DNA from: Eubacteriales bacterium
GTDB lineage: Bacteria; Bacillota; Clostridia; Christensenellales; SZUA-584
Length of the DNA stretch: 11,647 nucleotides
Direction of reading: 5' to 3'
Assembly: GCA_028711205.1 (NCBI GenBank)
Contig: JAQTSP010000061.1
Coordinates: 1 to 11,647, forward strand
This document shows positions 1-5,776 of the stretch, in pieces. Made by a program: the position numbers and the translations under genes. Within the stretch, counting starts at the first letter, position 1. Each line of letters begins with the position of its first letter. The notes beneath the pieces were generated by a model. The model did not search any database. It was not told the origin of the DNA and saw nothing but the letters and a program-made list of their open reading frames with translations.

Positions 1-560
1 CTGGGTACGATCTCCGCGCCGTATGTCTCTATCAGCGTCTTTCTGTACGGTTTCTGCATATAGGAAACCCGGACCATATATACGATACACTCCAGATCGA
101 ACATCGCGCACGCCATCGACAGCGCTGTGCCCCATTGACCCGCGCCCGTCTCTGTCGCGACCCGTTTGATGCCCTCCGCTTTGTTAAAAAACGCCTGCGG
201 CACGGCCGTGTTCAGCTTATGGCTTCCCGACGGATTGGCGCCCTCATACTTATAATAGATCTTTGCCGGCGTGCCAAGCGCTTTTTCAAGCCTGTATGCG
301 CGCACAAGCGGGGACGGCCGAAACGCCGCATAGATCTCTCTGACCTCTTTCGGGATATCGATGTAACGCTCTGTCGATACCTCCTGCTCGATCAATGCCA
401 TCGGGAAAAGCGGTGCCAGATCCTCTGGGCCGACCGGCTTTAATGTTGCCGGATGCAGGTATGGCATTGGCTTGTTGGGCATATCCGCAACAATATTATA
501 ATACTGTTTCGGCAGCTCATCCTCTGTTAAATAGACTCTGTTTGGTATTTTTTTGCTCAT
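1..560 (-). CDS. trpB: TrpB2-type tryptophan synthase beta-like PLP enzyme (3' end outside window)
   Basis: The first 186 codons of a fold-type II PLP enzyme are visible; the rest runs off the left edge. The N-terminus reads MSKKIPNRVYLTEDELPKQ, and the extended stretch around residues 55-75 (ALIEQEVSTERYIDIPKEVR) is typical of the TrpB2 branch (TrpB-like proteins, usually about 440-455 aa) rather than canonical TrpB1. The PLP-binding lysine is K115 in GSHKLNTA, and the catalytic glutamate is E137 in ETGAGQWG. The ATG at 558-560 is preceded by AGAGGAGA. By family knowledge it should join indole with serine (or phosphoserine) to make tryptophan, probably without a tight TrpA partner. No other trp gene is visible, so a role in indole salvage or another beta-replacement reaction is possible. 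It is transcribed from its own promoter, divergently from the small gene at 812. Confidence 0.92.
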   Translation of the reverse strand, partial: MSKKIPNRVYLTEDELPKQYYNIVADMPNKPMPYLHPATLKPVGPEDLAPLFPMALIEQEVSTERYIDIPKEVREIYAAFRPSPLVRAYRLEKALGTPAKIYYKYEGANPSGSHKLNTAVPQAFFNKAEGIKRVATETGAGQWGTALSMACAMFDLECIVYMVRVSYMQKPYRKTLIETYGAEIVP

Positions 561-580
561 AATTCTAATCTCCTCTCGTG

Positions 581-609
581 ATGTTATTTTCGTTCGCAAA
601 GAATAACAT
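581..609 (-). promoter_or_regulatory. Leader hairpin just upstream of the trpB2 ribosome binding site
   Basis: On the minus strand ATGTTATT (602-609) pairs perfectly with AATAACAT (581-588). After one bulged C the stem continues as TTTG with CGAA around a 4-nt CGAA loop, about 12 pairs in all. It ends only about five bases before the AGAGGAGA ribosome binding site (571-576 and neighbours). There is no U-run after it, so it is not an intrinsic terminator. It may affect translation or mRNA stability, or be a protein-binding site. A second, weaker stem (TGGC/GCCA) lies upstream near 642-654. I recognise no known riboswitch or T-box in the leader. Confidence 0.5.
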
Positions 610-686
610 GATTTATCTCGTCTTGCTCATCTAATCTTTCATGGCTCTGTGCCAAAAGAAATGTATTCTAATAGAACTTATGCAAC

Positions 687-716
687 AGTATACGCCATTT
701 GCAAATAAACTGTCAA
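687..716 (-). promoter_or_regulatory. Sigma-A-type promoter for trpB2
   Basis: On the minus strand a perfect -35 box TTGACA (711-716) is followed after 18 nt by the -10 box TATACT (687-692, 5 of 6 consensus). The initiation site should fall near 680, giving a leader of about 120 nt before the trpB2 ATG. The surrounding DNA is AT-rich. This is the strongest promoter match in the window. Confidence 0.8.
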
Positions 717-747
717 TATTTTTTAGTATATTTTTTGACTGATTGTT

Positions 748-777
748 TTGAATATTAATGCCTGTTTGCTTCATAAT
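748..777 (+). promoter_or_regulatory. Possible promoter for the small gene at 812
   Basis: On the plus strand TTGAAT (748-753) and CATAAT (772-777) are separated by 18 nt, 4 of 6 and 5 of 6 matches to sigma-A consensus. It would initiate about 25-30 nt before the ATG at 812. The region is very AT-rich, so chance matches are likely, and another sigma factor cannot be excluded. The rest of the 561-811 gap holds the divergent trpB2 promoter and leader. Confidence 0.3.
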
Positions 778-811
778 AAACTCTGAATATATTTAATTTC
801 GGGAGAAAGCA

Positions 812-964
812 ATGACTAATAAAAATATAAACAAGTATAAACAGATCAAGGATTATTACCCTGTCGTCAATCCGCACAGCATAGAAGAGGACACGCATAT
901 ATCTGTCCCGAGCGAAGAAGATATCGAGGAAGCCAAACGCTGGGTCGATGAAACAGAGAAGTGA
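812..964 (+). CDS. Small acidic 50-aa protein, possibly DUF3787-like
   Basis: The ATG at 812 follows GGGAGAAAGCA, a plausible ribosome binding site with 6-nt spacing, and the frame is open for 50 codons to TGA. The protein begins MTNKNINKYKQIKDYY, has a short Pro/Val/Asn stretch (PVVNPHS), and ends in an acidic, probably helical tail (VPSEEDIEEAKRWVDETEK). There is no signal peptide, membrane segment or cysteine. The C-terminal pattern PSE..x..AK.WVD resembles, from memory, the end of small clostridial DUF3787 proteins, some linked to spores; the other family hallmark I recall (an ETAAW-like motif) is missing. The function is unknown. It is the only plus-strand gene here, divergent from trpB2 and convergent with the YdcF gene, whose stop lies 18 bp away. 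The clean RBS and the change in base composition at the start codon support a real gene. Confidence 0.68.
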   Translation: MTNKNINKYKQIKDYYPVVNPHSIEEDTHISVPSEEDIEEAKRWVDETEK

Positions 965-982
965 TAACGCCCTCAATCGCCG

Positions 983-1753
983 TCAATCAAGCTGAAACAG
1001 CACCGTGTTGATCACGCCCACATATTCGCGCATATAATTGTTAATAACGGTATACCAGGGCGTGGGCGCGGCAAGCCCGAAAGCGTCTATGCCGCAGTTT
1101 TTCGCGATCATCACCGCCCGGAAGATATGAAAATCGCTGGTCACGACGGCCGCCGTCTTCAGGTCAGGGTATTCTTGCCGCATGATGTTCGCCGAAAAAG
1201 AGAGGTTTTCCTTTGTACTGGTCGATTTCGGCTCGATAGTGATCCTGTCTTCGTCAATACCCAAAGCGACAAGGTAGTCTCTCATCGCCTCTGCCTCGGG
1301 CACAGGTTCCGTAGGCCCCTGGCCTCCCGACACGACGCACAGTGCCTCTTCGTACTCTGTCAGGTATTCATACGCCGTATCCAGCCTGTTTTTCAGCGTG
1401 CGTGTCAGGCTTCCGTCGGGAAATATGCCGCACCCCAGCACGATCACATAATCCGCTTCTTTTTGCTGTATATCAGCGCCTGCCCCGGCGATGATCAATG
1501 CCTCGATCACAACAAACGAGAGTATGCCGATGCAAACAATGACGGTCACGATGATGCGCAGCGCCCTCTGCCTGATGACAGGCCCCGGGCGCTTCAAATG
1601 GATCAGCCCGTAGGCGGCGATCACAATACCGGCTGCACCCGGCAGCCAGGTGCCGATCGTGATACCGGTCGAAACGAAAAACGCGGTCATTGTTGCCGCG
1701 ATACCCAATACGCCGAGTATGATGAGCAATACATAAAACGTTTTTTTCAGCAT
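983..1753 (-). CDS. YdcF/SanA/ElyC-family (DUF218) membrane protein
   Basis: A 256-aa protein with three predicted N-terminal membrane helices (about residues 5-27, 31-52 and 66-90) and a C-terminal DUF218 domain (about 102-250). Domain hallmarks are YVIVLGCGIFPDG (103-114), VSGGQG (141-146), the acidic EAEAM (153-157), ST.TKEN (179-183) and SDFH with H209. Family members include E. coli SanA, ElyC and YdcF, linked to envelope integrity, cell-wall precursor use or SAM binding; the biochemical activity is poorly defined. The domain follows the third helix; which side of the membrane it occupies is unclear. The ATG at 1753 is preceded closely by AAGGATT, a short spacing. It lies 45 nt after truA on the same strand and may be the last gene of that unit. 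No terminator is evident in the 18 bp before the convergent small gene. Confidence 0.85.
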   Translation of the reverse strand: MLKKTFYVLLIILGVLGIAATMTAFFVSTGITIGTWLPGAAGIVIAAYGLIHLKRPGPVIRQRALRIIVTVIVCIGILSFVVIEALIIAGAGADIQQKEADYVIVLGCGIFPDGSLTRTLKNRLDTAYEYLTEYEEALCVVSGGQGPTEPVPEAEAMRDYLVALGIDEDRITIEPKSTSTKENLSFSANIMRQEYPDLKTAAVVTSDFHIFRAVMIAKNCGIDAFGLAAPTPWYTVINNYMREYVGVINTVLFQLD

Positions 1754-1798
1754 AATCCTTACCGGTTGCCTGCCGCCCTCACTGTAATAATTATTGGG

Positions 1799-2563
1799 CT
1801 ATGCGTCGATATCCTTATCTTTGCCAAACGGTGTGTAATGAATTTCTTTTAAAGTCAGGCCGCGTGCCGGCGCCGTCGCGCTGGCTTTTGTTCTGTCACG
1901 GCCGCAAATCACGTCTTTGACGTGCTCGGGCGACACTTTTTTCTGGCCCACGTCGATCAGCGTACCCGCGATGATGCGCACCATGTTGTATAAAAACCCC
2001 GACCCCGTCACATCGATATGAATAAACGGCTCATCCGACGTGACCGCAAGCCTGTATACCGTCCGCACCGTGTCTGTCACATCGCTTCCGCTGGCGCAAA
2101 AACACGCGAAATCGTGTGTCCCGCGTATATACTCCGCGGCGATCTTCATCGCACGTATGTCGATCCTGCCGTGCACATGGGTGGTGGTGTTCCGGTATAT
2201 CGCCGACGCGTGCGTATCGTTGTAGTACGTGTAACGGTATGTTTTTGCTTTTGCGGAAAACCGCGCGTGAAAGTCTTTGCCGGCCTCGGCCGATTGTTTG
2301 ACCCGAATATCCGGCGGCAGCAGCATGTTCATCGCATAGCTTATCTTGTTTGCGGGTATCGTGCAGTTCGTGTCAAGATGCGCGACCTGCGCCTCGGCAT
2401 GCACGCCGGCATCCGTCCGGCCCGCGCCGTGTATCACCGCGCGCTCGCCCGATGCTTTGCAAAAAGCCTGCTCGAGTACCTCCTGTACGGTGATGCCGTT
2501 CTTTTGTCGTTGCCAGCCCGCGTAGTTCGTACCATCGTACTCGATCACCAGTTTAACGCGCAT
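1799..2563 (-). CDS. truA: tRNA pseudouridine(38-40) synthase TruA
   Basis: A 254-aa protein, the usual length of TruA, which converts uridines 38, 39 and 40 of the tRNA anticodon arm to pseudouridine. The N-terminus MRVKLVIEYDGTNYAGWQRQ is diagnostic. The catalytic aspartate is D51 in GAGRTDAGVHA. Later landmarks are FHARFSAKAKTYRY and GSGFLYNMVRIIAGTLIDVG. I chose the ATG at 2561-2563 because GGAGGT stands 8 nt before it and homologues begin there; the frame is open further upstream but that extension has no TruA-like sequence. It follows ecfT by 23 nt, the common Bacillota arrangement ecfA1-ecfA2-ecfT-truA, so co-transcription is likely. Confidence 0.97.
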   Translation of the reverse strand: MRVKLVIEYDGTNYAGWQRQKNGITVQEVLEQAFCKASGERAVIHGAGRTDAGVHAEAQVAHLDTNCTIPANKISYAMNMLLPPDIRVKQSAEAGKDFHARFSAKAKTYRYTYYNDTHASAIYRNTTTHVHGRIDIRAMKIAAEYIRGTHDFACFCASGSDVTDTVRTVYRLAVTSDEPFIHIDVTGSGFLYNMVRIIAGTLIDVGQKKVSPEHVKDVICGRDRTKASATAPARGLTLKEIHYTPFGKDKDIDA

Positions 2564-2586
2564 AGCAAAAACCTCCAATCGGCTTG

Positions 2587-3381
2587 TCAATAGCCCATTG
2601 CCGCAAAAACGATCAACCCGGCGACAACGGCCGCCGATATGATATCGGGATAGCGCATGTGCAAAATCTTCATGCGCGTCCTGCCCTCTCCGCCGTGATA
2701 GCACCGCGATTCCATCGCGAACGCCAGCTCGTCCGCGCGCCGGAACGCGCTGACAAAAAGCGGCACCAAAAGCGGTACCATGCCCGTCGCCCGGCGGATC
2801 ACGTTGCCGCTGTCAAACTCGGCGCCCCGCGCTGTCTGCGCTTTCATGATCTTGTCCGTCTCCTCGAGAAGCGTCGGTATAAACCGCATCGCGATCGTCA
2901 TCATCATCGCAAGCTCGTGCACCGGAAACCGTACCACCTTCAACGGCGCCATCAGCCTTTCCAGGCCGTCCGTCAGCGCGATCGGCGACGTCGTCAGCGT
3001 CAGCATCGTTGTCGCCGTGATCAGATAGATCAGCCTGACAGCAAGCCGTATCGCGTTATGAAGCCCTTCTTCGGTCACGCGAAGCACCCAAAACGAAAAC
3101 AGCTCTGTACCGCCCGAATAGAAAAAAGTGTTGAGCACAAACATCAGCGTGATCACAAACCAGAGCGGTTTGAGCCCCCGCAGAACAAGTATGGCATTGA
3201 CGCGGGAGAGCAGTATCGTCAAAAACAAAAATGCAAGCACGACGAGATTGCCGACGAGCGTATCCGCCATGAAAATAAGCACGATAACAGCGATCACCAG
3301 CAAAAGCTTCATCCTTGGATCCAGCCTGTGTATGATCGAGTCTCCCGGAAAATATTGGCCGAGTGTCACATTCTTAATCAT
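2587..3381 (-). CDS. ecfT: ECF transporter transmembrane coupling protein EcfT
   Basis: A 264-aa integral membrane protein with about five hydrophobic segments (near 25-58, 70-88, 112-132, 200-212 and 246-262). It couples ATP hydrolysis by EcfA1/EcfA2 to substrate-binding S proteins for vitamins or metal ions. The two short coupling-helix motifs that contact the ATPases are visible: ARG at 184-186 (TARGAEFDSG) and the second as SRC at 225-227 (AMESRCYHGGEGRT), where many homologues have ARG; the arginine is kept. FxPGDSxxHRLDPRxK near the N-terminus is typical. The start overlaps the end of ecfA2 by 8 nt, suggesting translational coupling. No S component is adjacent, so this is probably a shared (group II) module. 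Confidence 0.95.
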   Translation of the reverse strand: MIKNVTLGQYFPGDSIIHRLDPRMKLLLVIAVIVLIFMADTLVGNLVVLAFLFLTILLSRVNAILVLRGLKPLWFVITLMFVLNTFFYSGGTELFSFWVLRVTEEGLHNAIRLAVRLIYLITATTMLTLTTSPIALTDGLERLMAPLKVVRFPVHELAMMMTIAMRFIPTLLEETDKIMKAQTARGAEFDSGNVIRRATGMVPLLVPLFVSAFRRADELAFAMESRCYHGGEGRTRMKILHMRYPDIISAAVVAGLIVFAAMGY

Positions 3382-4231
3382 TAGATTTACCCATCATTTT
3401 AGTCACACAGTCTTCGAGATCATCAAGCCTGATCACGCTTTGCGGCACTGTCTTGCCTTTGCTTCTCAACCCGGCCGCGATCTTTGCGACATACGGAAGA
3501 TCGAGCCCGATATCGCGTAGCACCTGCTCGTTTGAAAACACTTTGCAGGGCACATCGTCCATGACCATTTTAGCGCCGTTCAGCACCACGACGCGCTGCG
3601 CGTTCTCCGCAAGGTCGTCCATCGAATGCGTGATCATGATGATCGTCTTCCCCTCGCTGTTGAGCCGCGTAATGAGCTGCATCAGGTGACGCCGCCCTTT
3701 CGGGTCAAGCCCGGCGACAGGCTCGTCCAAAATCAGCACTTCGGGCTCCATCGCAAGCACGCCCGCAATCGCGACGCGGCGTTTCTGGCCGCCCGAGAGT
3801 TCGAACGGCGAGAGCTCTTTGATACCGTCGAAATCGAGCTCCATCAGTGCCATCGCGTGTCTCACCCTTTTTTCCGTCTCGTCCCCTGGCACGCCTATTT
3901 TACCCGGCCCGAAGGCGATGTCTTTATACACCGTCTCCTCAAAAAGCTGGTGCTCGGGATATTGAAACACGACGCCGATATGCCGCCTCAGATTTTTTCT
4001 GTCGTATCCTTTTTTGCCGATATCTTCTCCGTTTATAAGCACGGTGCCGGACGTCGGCTTCAGCAACCCCGCCATCAGCCCGATCAGTGTCGTCTTTCCC
4101 GACCCCGTATGGCCGATAATACCTAAAAATTCGCCGTTTTTGATGCTGACACTGATATCGTCGACGGCCTTGGCCTCAAAAGGCGTTCCCGGCATATATG
4201 TATATGTGAGATTTTTCAGCTCAATTGACAT
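3374..4231 (-). CDS. ecfA2: ECF transporter ATP-binding protein EcfA2
   Basis: A 285-aa ABC ATPase, the second of the ECF pair. Visible motifs: Walker A GHTGSGKTT (40-48), Q-loop Q90 in VFQYPEHQLF, signature LSGGQ (145-149), Walker B VLILDEP (165-171) with catalytic E170, D-loop GLDP, and switch histidine H202 in ITHSMDD. The sequence MSIELKNLTYTYMPGTPFE at the start and the YPEHQLFEETV segment assign it to the EcfA2 (CbiO2, EcfA') side of the heterodimer. The C-terminal 60 residues form the usual dimerising tail of EcfA proteins. Its ATG lies inside the end of ecfA1 (16-nt overlap) and its stop lies inside the start of ecfT (8-nt overlap), so the three subunits are probably made in fixed proportion. 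Confidence 0.96.
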   Translation of the reverse strand: MSIELKNLTYTYMPGTPFEAKAVDDISVSIKNGEFLGIIGHTGSGKTTLIGLMAGLLKPTSGTVLINGEDIGKKGYDRKNLRRHIGVVFQYPEHQLFEETVYKDIAFGPGKIGVPGDETEKRVRHAMALMELDFDGIKELSPFELSGGQKRRVAIAGVLAMEPEVLILDEPVAGLDPKGRRHLMQLITRLNSEGKTIIMITHSMDDLAENAQRVVVLNGAKMVMDDVPCKVFSNEQVLRDIGLDLPYVAKIAAGLRSKGKTVPQSVIRLDDLEDCVTKMMGKSND

Positions 4232-5046
4232 ATTCTGTCCACCAATTCCTCAATGTGAAGCGGGCACTCGCCCATATCATACCCTTTGTTTTTCAGCCGG
4301 TGAAAAAGCGCGATATGCGGCGGAAAACTCAGTCCCGCGCGGGTCATCGCCGCCTCGTTGCTGAAGACTTCTCTCGGTGTGCCGTCAAATGCGATCTGTC
4401 CGCCCGTCATCACGATCACCCTGTCGGCATACAGCGCTTCCTCCATATAATGCGTGATGAGTATGATCGTTTTACCCTCTGCATTCAGCGCCGTGATGGT
4501 GTCCAGAACCTCTGCCCTGCCCTCGGGATCGAGCATCGCCGTCGGCTCGTCAAACACGATGATCTCCGGATGCATCGCAAGCACGCCGGCAATCGCCACC
4601 CGCTGCTTCTGTCCACCCGAGAGCATGTGCGGCGCGCGCAGCTTATATTCGCTCATGCCGACTGCCTCCAGCGCCGTATCCACGCGAAGGCGTATCTCTT
4701 TTGGCGGCACGCCGATATTCTCGGGGCCGAACGCCACGTCTTCCTCCACGATCGTCGCGACAAGCTGGTTGTCCGGATTTTGAAACACCATGCCGGCGCA
4801 CTCTCTGATATCCCAGACCTTGCTCTCGTCTTTTGTGTCCATGCCGGCAACGACAACACTGCCCGCGTCAGGCAAAAAAAGAGCGTTGATATGTTTCGCA
4901 AAGGTGGATTTGCCCGAACCGTTGTGCCCGATAATCACGACAAACTCGCCTTTTTTGACCGACATCGTGATACCGGACAGCGCGATCGTGATATTATTTT
5001 CGCCGGTATATGAATATGTGACATCCTTTGCCTTAACGATAGCCAT
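4216..5046 (-). CDS. ecfA1: ECF transporter ATP-binding protein EcfA1
   Basis: A 276-aa ABC ATPase, first gene of the energy-coupling module. Motifs: Walker A GHNGSGKST (40-48), Q-loop Q89 in VFQNPDNQLVATIVEEDVAFGPEN, signature LSGGQ (142-146), Walker B IIVFDEP with E167, and H199 in LITHYMEEA. The NPDNQLVA..VEEDVAFG segment is characteristic of EcfA1 (CbiO1). I chose the ATG at 5044-5046, which has AAGGA about 6 nt upstream and yields the expected N-terminus MAIVKAKDVTYSY; a TTG nine codons upstream is open but has no comparable ribosome binding site. It is separated from rplQ by 146 bp holding a terminator-like hairpin and a candidate promoter, so the module may be expressed partly independently of the ribosomal operon. 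Confidence 0.96.
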   Translation of the reverse strand: MAIVKAKDVTYSYTGENNITIALSGITMSVKKGEFVVIIGHNGSGKSTFAKHINALFLPDAGSVVVAGMDTKDESKVWDIRECAGMVFQNPDNQLVATIVEEDVAFGPENIGVPPKEIRLRVDTALEAVGMSEYKLRAPHMLSGGQKQRVAIAGVLAMHPEIIVFDEPTAMLDPEGRAEVLDTITALNAEGKTIILITHYMEEALYADRVIVMTGGQIAFDGTPREVFSNEAAMTRAGLSFPPHIALFHRLKNKGYDMGECPLHIEELVDRICQLS

Positions 5047-5082
5047 ATAGATTCCTTCCGAATAGTCTCCCAAAAAGTCTGC

Positions 5083-5108
5083 GGCATTTGCTGATCTTTA
5101 ATAATGCC
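5083..5108 (-). promoter_or_regulatory. Inverted repeat at the predicted 5' end of the ecfA1 transcript
   Basis: GGCATT and AATGCC are a perfect 6-bp inverted repeat separated by 14 nt. It begins almost exactly where transcription from the candidate promoter at 5114-5141 would start, about 35 nt upstream of the ecfA1 ribosome binding site. It could be a small 5' stem in the mRNA or an operator half-site pair, or simply chance. I recognise no specific riboswitch. Confidence 0.3.
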
Positions 5109-5113
5109 TTTCA

Positions 5114-5141
5114 ATTATACACTAAAAGGCTTCGAAAACAA
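5114..5141 (-). promoter_or_regulatory. Candidate internal promoter for ecfA1-ecfA2-ecfT-truA
   Basis: On the minus strand a perfect -10 box TATAAT (5114-5119) is preceded, after 16 nt, by TTGTTT (5136-5141), a 3 of 6 match to TTGACA. The -35 box falls in the loop of the hairpin at 5124-5157 and the -10 lies just beyond it. Predicted initiation is near 5107. The perfect -10 is convincing, the -35 is weak. Confidence 0.42.
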
Positions 5142-5157
5142 CCTTTCAAAGCCTTTT
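5124..5157 (-). terminator. Terminator-like hairpin after rplQ
   Basis: The arms 5124-5134 (AAAAGGCTTCG) and 5147-5157 (CAAAGCCTTTT) pair over 11 positions with one G-U wobble around a 12-nt loop, about 35 nt past the rplQ stop. Read on the minus strand the 3' arm ends CCTTTT then AGTGT, so only four U are available unless the A-U pairs open; read on the plus strand it is followed by six T (5154-5159). It probably acts as a leaky terminator at the end of the ribosomal operon and could work in both directions. Confidence 0.55.
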
Positions 5158-5192
5158 TTAACAAAATTTAATAATAAACCTTGAAAAACTTT

Positions 5193-5702
5193 TTAGACAA
5201 GTTCTAAAATAACGATCTCTGTTGCGTCTCCGCGGCGCGGGCCTTTCTTGATGATGCGCGTATATCCGCCGCCTGTGCCCAGTTCCTCTGCACGCTTATA
5301 ATATTTGGGGCCCAGTTCACGAAACATCTTTTCGACCAGCGGATGGTTGTTATCTTTGGTGCGCTGTTTATAATCAAATTTACTTTCGCCGTCTTTTTTT
5401 GGTTCCTGAATATCATACAGATACTGCATCAAACGCCTTCTTGCGGCAAGCTTTGAGGGCGAATCGTTGACGACCTCTTTCTTGATCTTTTCACCGTCTT
5501 CGGTGACCTTTTTTTTCACAGTCACCGTGTTGGCGTGTTCTTTGACGGCCATCGTGATCAGCTTTTCCGCGATGCTTCTTGCCTCTTTTGCACGCGCCAG
5601 CGTCGTCTCAACACGGCCATACCACAAAAGGCCCGTCACCAGGCTTCGCAGCATCGCTTTTCTTTGATCCGACTGTTTATTGAGTTTCCTGTACCCAGCC
5701 AT
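5193..5702 (-). CDS. rplQ: 50S ribosomal protein L17, long form
   Basis: L17 of the large subunit, lining the polypeptide exit tunnel region. The N-terminus MAGYRKLNKQSDQRKAMLR, the helix RVETTLARAKEARSIAEKLIT (30-50) and the C-terminus GGGYTRIIKKGPRRGDATE (144-162) are diagnostic. At 169 aa it is about 50 residues longer than the 112-127 aa of E. coli or B. subtilis. The extra residues are a lysine/valine-rich insert around 56-85 (TVTVKKKVTEDGEKIKKEVV) and a shorter charged stretch around 100-120. Long L17 proteins of this kind occur in some Clostridia, so this is a lineage trait and not a fusion. The ATG at 5702 has GAGGAGGC upstream. It lies 74 nt after rpoA, and that gap holds only a weak possible hairpin (around 5724-5758). 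Confidence 0.96.
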   Translation of the reverse strand: MAGYRKLNKQSDQRKAMLRSLVTGLLWYGRVETTLARAKEARSIAEKLITMAVKEHANTVTVKKKVTEDGEKIKKEVVNDSPSKLAARRRLMQYLYDIQEPKKDGESKFDYKQRTKDNNHPLVEKMFRELGPKYYKRAEELGTGGGYTRIIKKGPRRGDATEIVILELV

Positions 5703-5776
5703 AATAGCCTCCTCGTTTCAACCGTACGCACGGCAGACAGACTTTCATCTGCGGCGCACAAAAATTATTTCTTGTA

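Noticed and set aside
567..609. 14-codon reading frame in the trpB2 leader (M-L-F-F-A-N-E...) as a leader peptide
   Set aside because: It has no Trp codon or other repeated regulatory codon, only a weak GAGAT upstream, and there is no attenuator terminator after it.
755..976. 73-codon minus-strand reading frame
   Set aside because: It is antisense to the small plus-strand gene, has a composition dominated by Phe/Ile/Arg, and lacks a convincing ribosome binding site, whereas the plus-strand frame has one.
1754..1798. AATAATTATT palindrome between truA and the YdcF gene as a regulator site or terminator
   Set aside because: A short AT-only palindrome with no GC stem or U-run is expected by chance.
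2564..2704. Upstream extension of truA by 47 residues
   Set aside because: The extra frame overlaps the ecfT coding sequence and has no similarity to TruA; the ATG at 2563 has a strong GGAGGT.
2584..3384. 266-codon plus-strand frame opposite ecfT
   Set aside because: Very rich in Arg, His and Lys, typical of an antisense shadow of a membrane protein gene; ecfT is unmistakable in the other strand.
5047..5073. TTG start giving EcfA1 nine extra residues
   Set aside because: The ATG at 5046 has AAGGA at proper spacing and gives the family N-terminus; the TTG has no comparable site.
5724..5758. Possible hairpin in the rpoA-rplQ gap (GCAGA/TCTGC with flanking GCGC/GTGC)
   Set aside because: Only about nine pairs with a mismatch, a wobble and a 10-nt loop; too weak to list as a feature.
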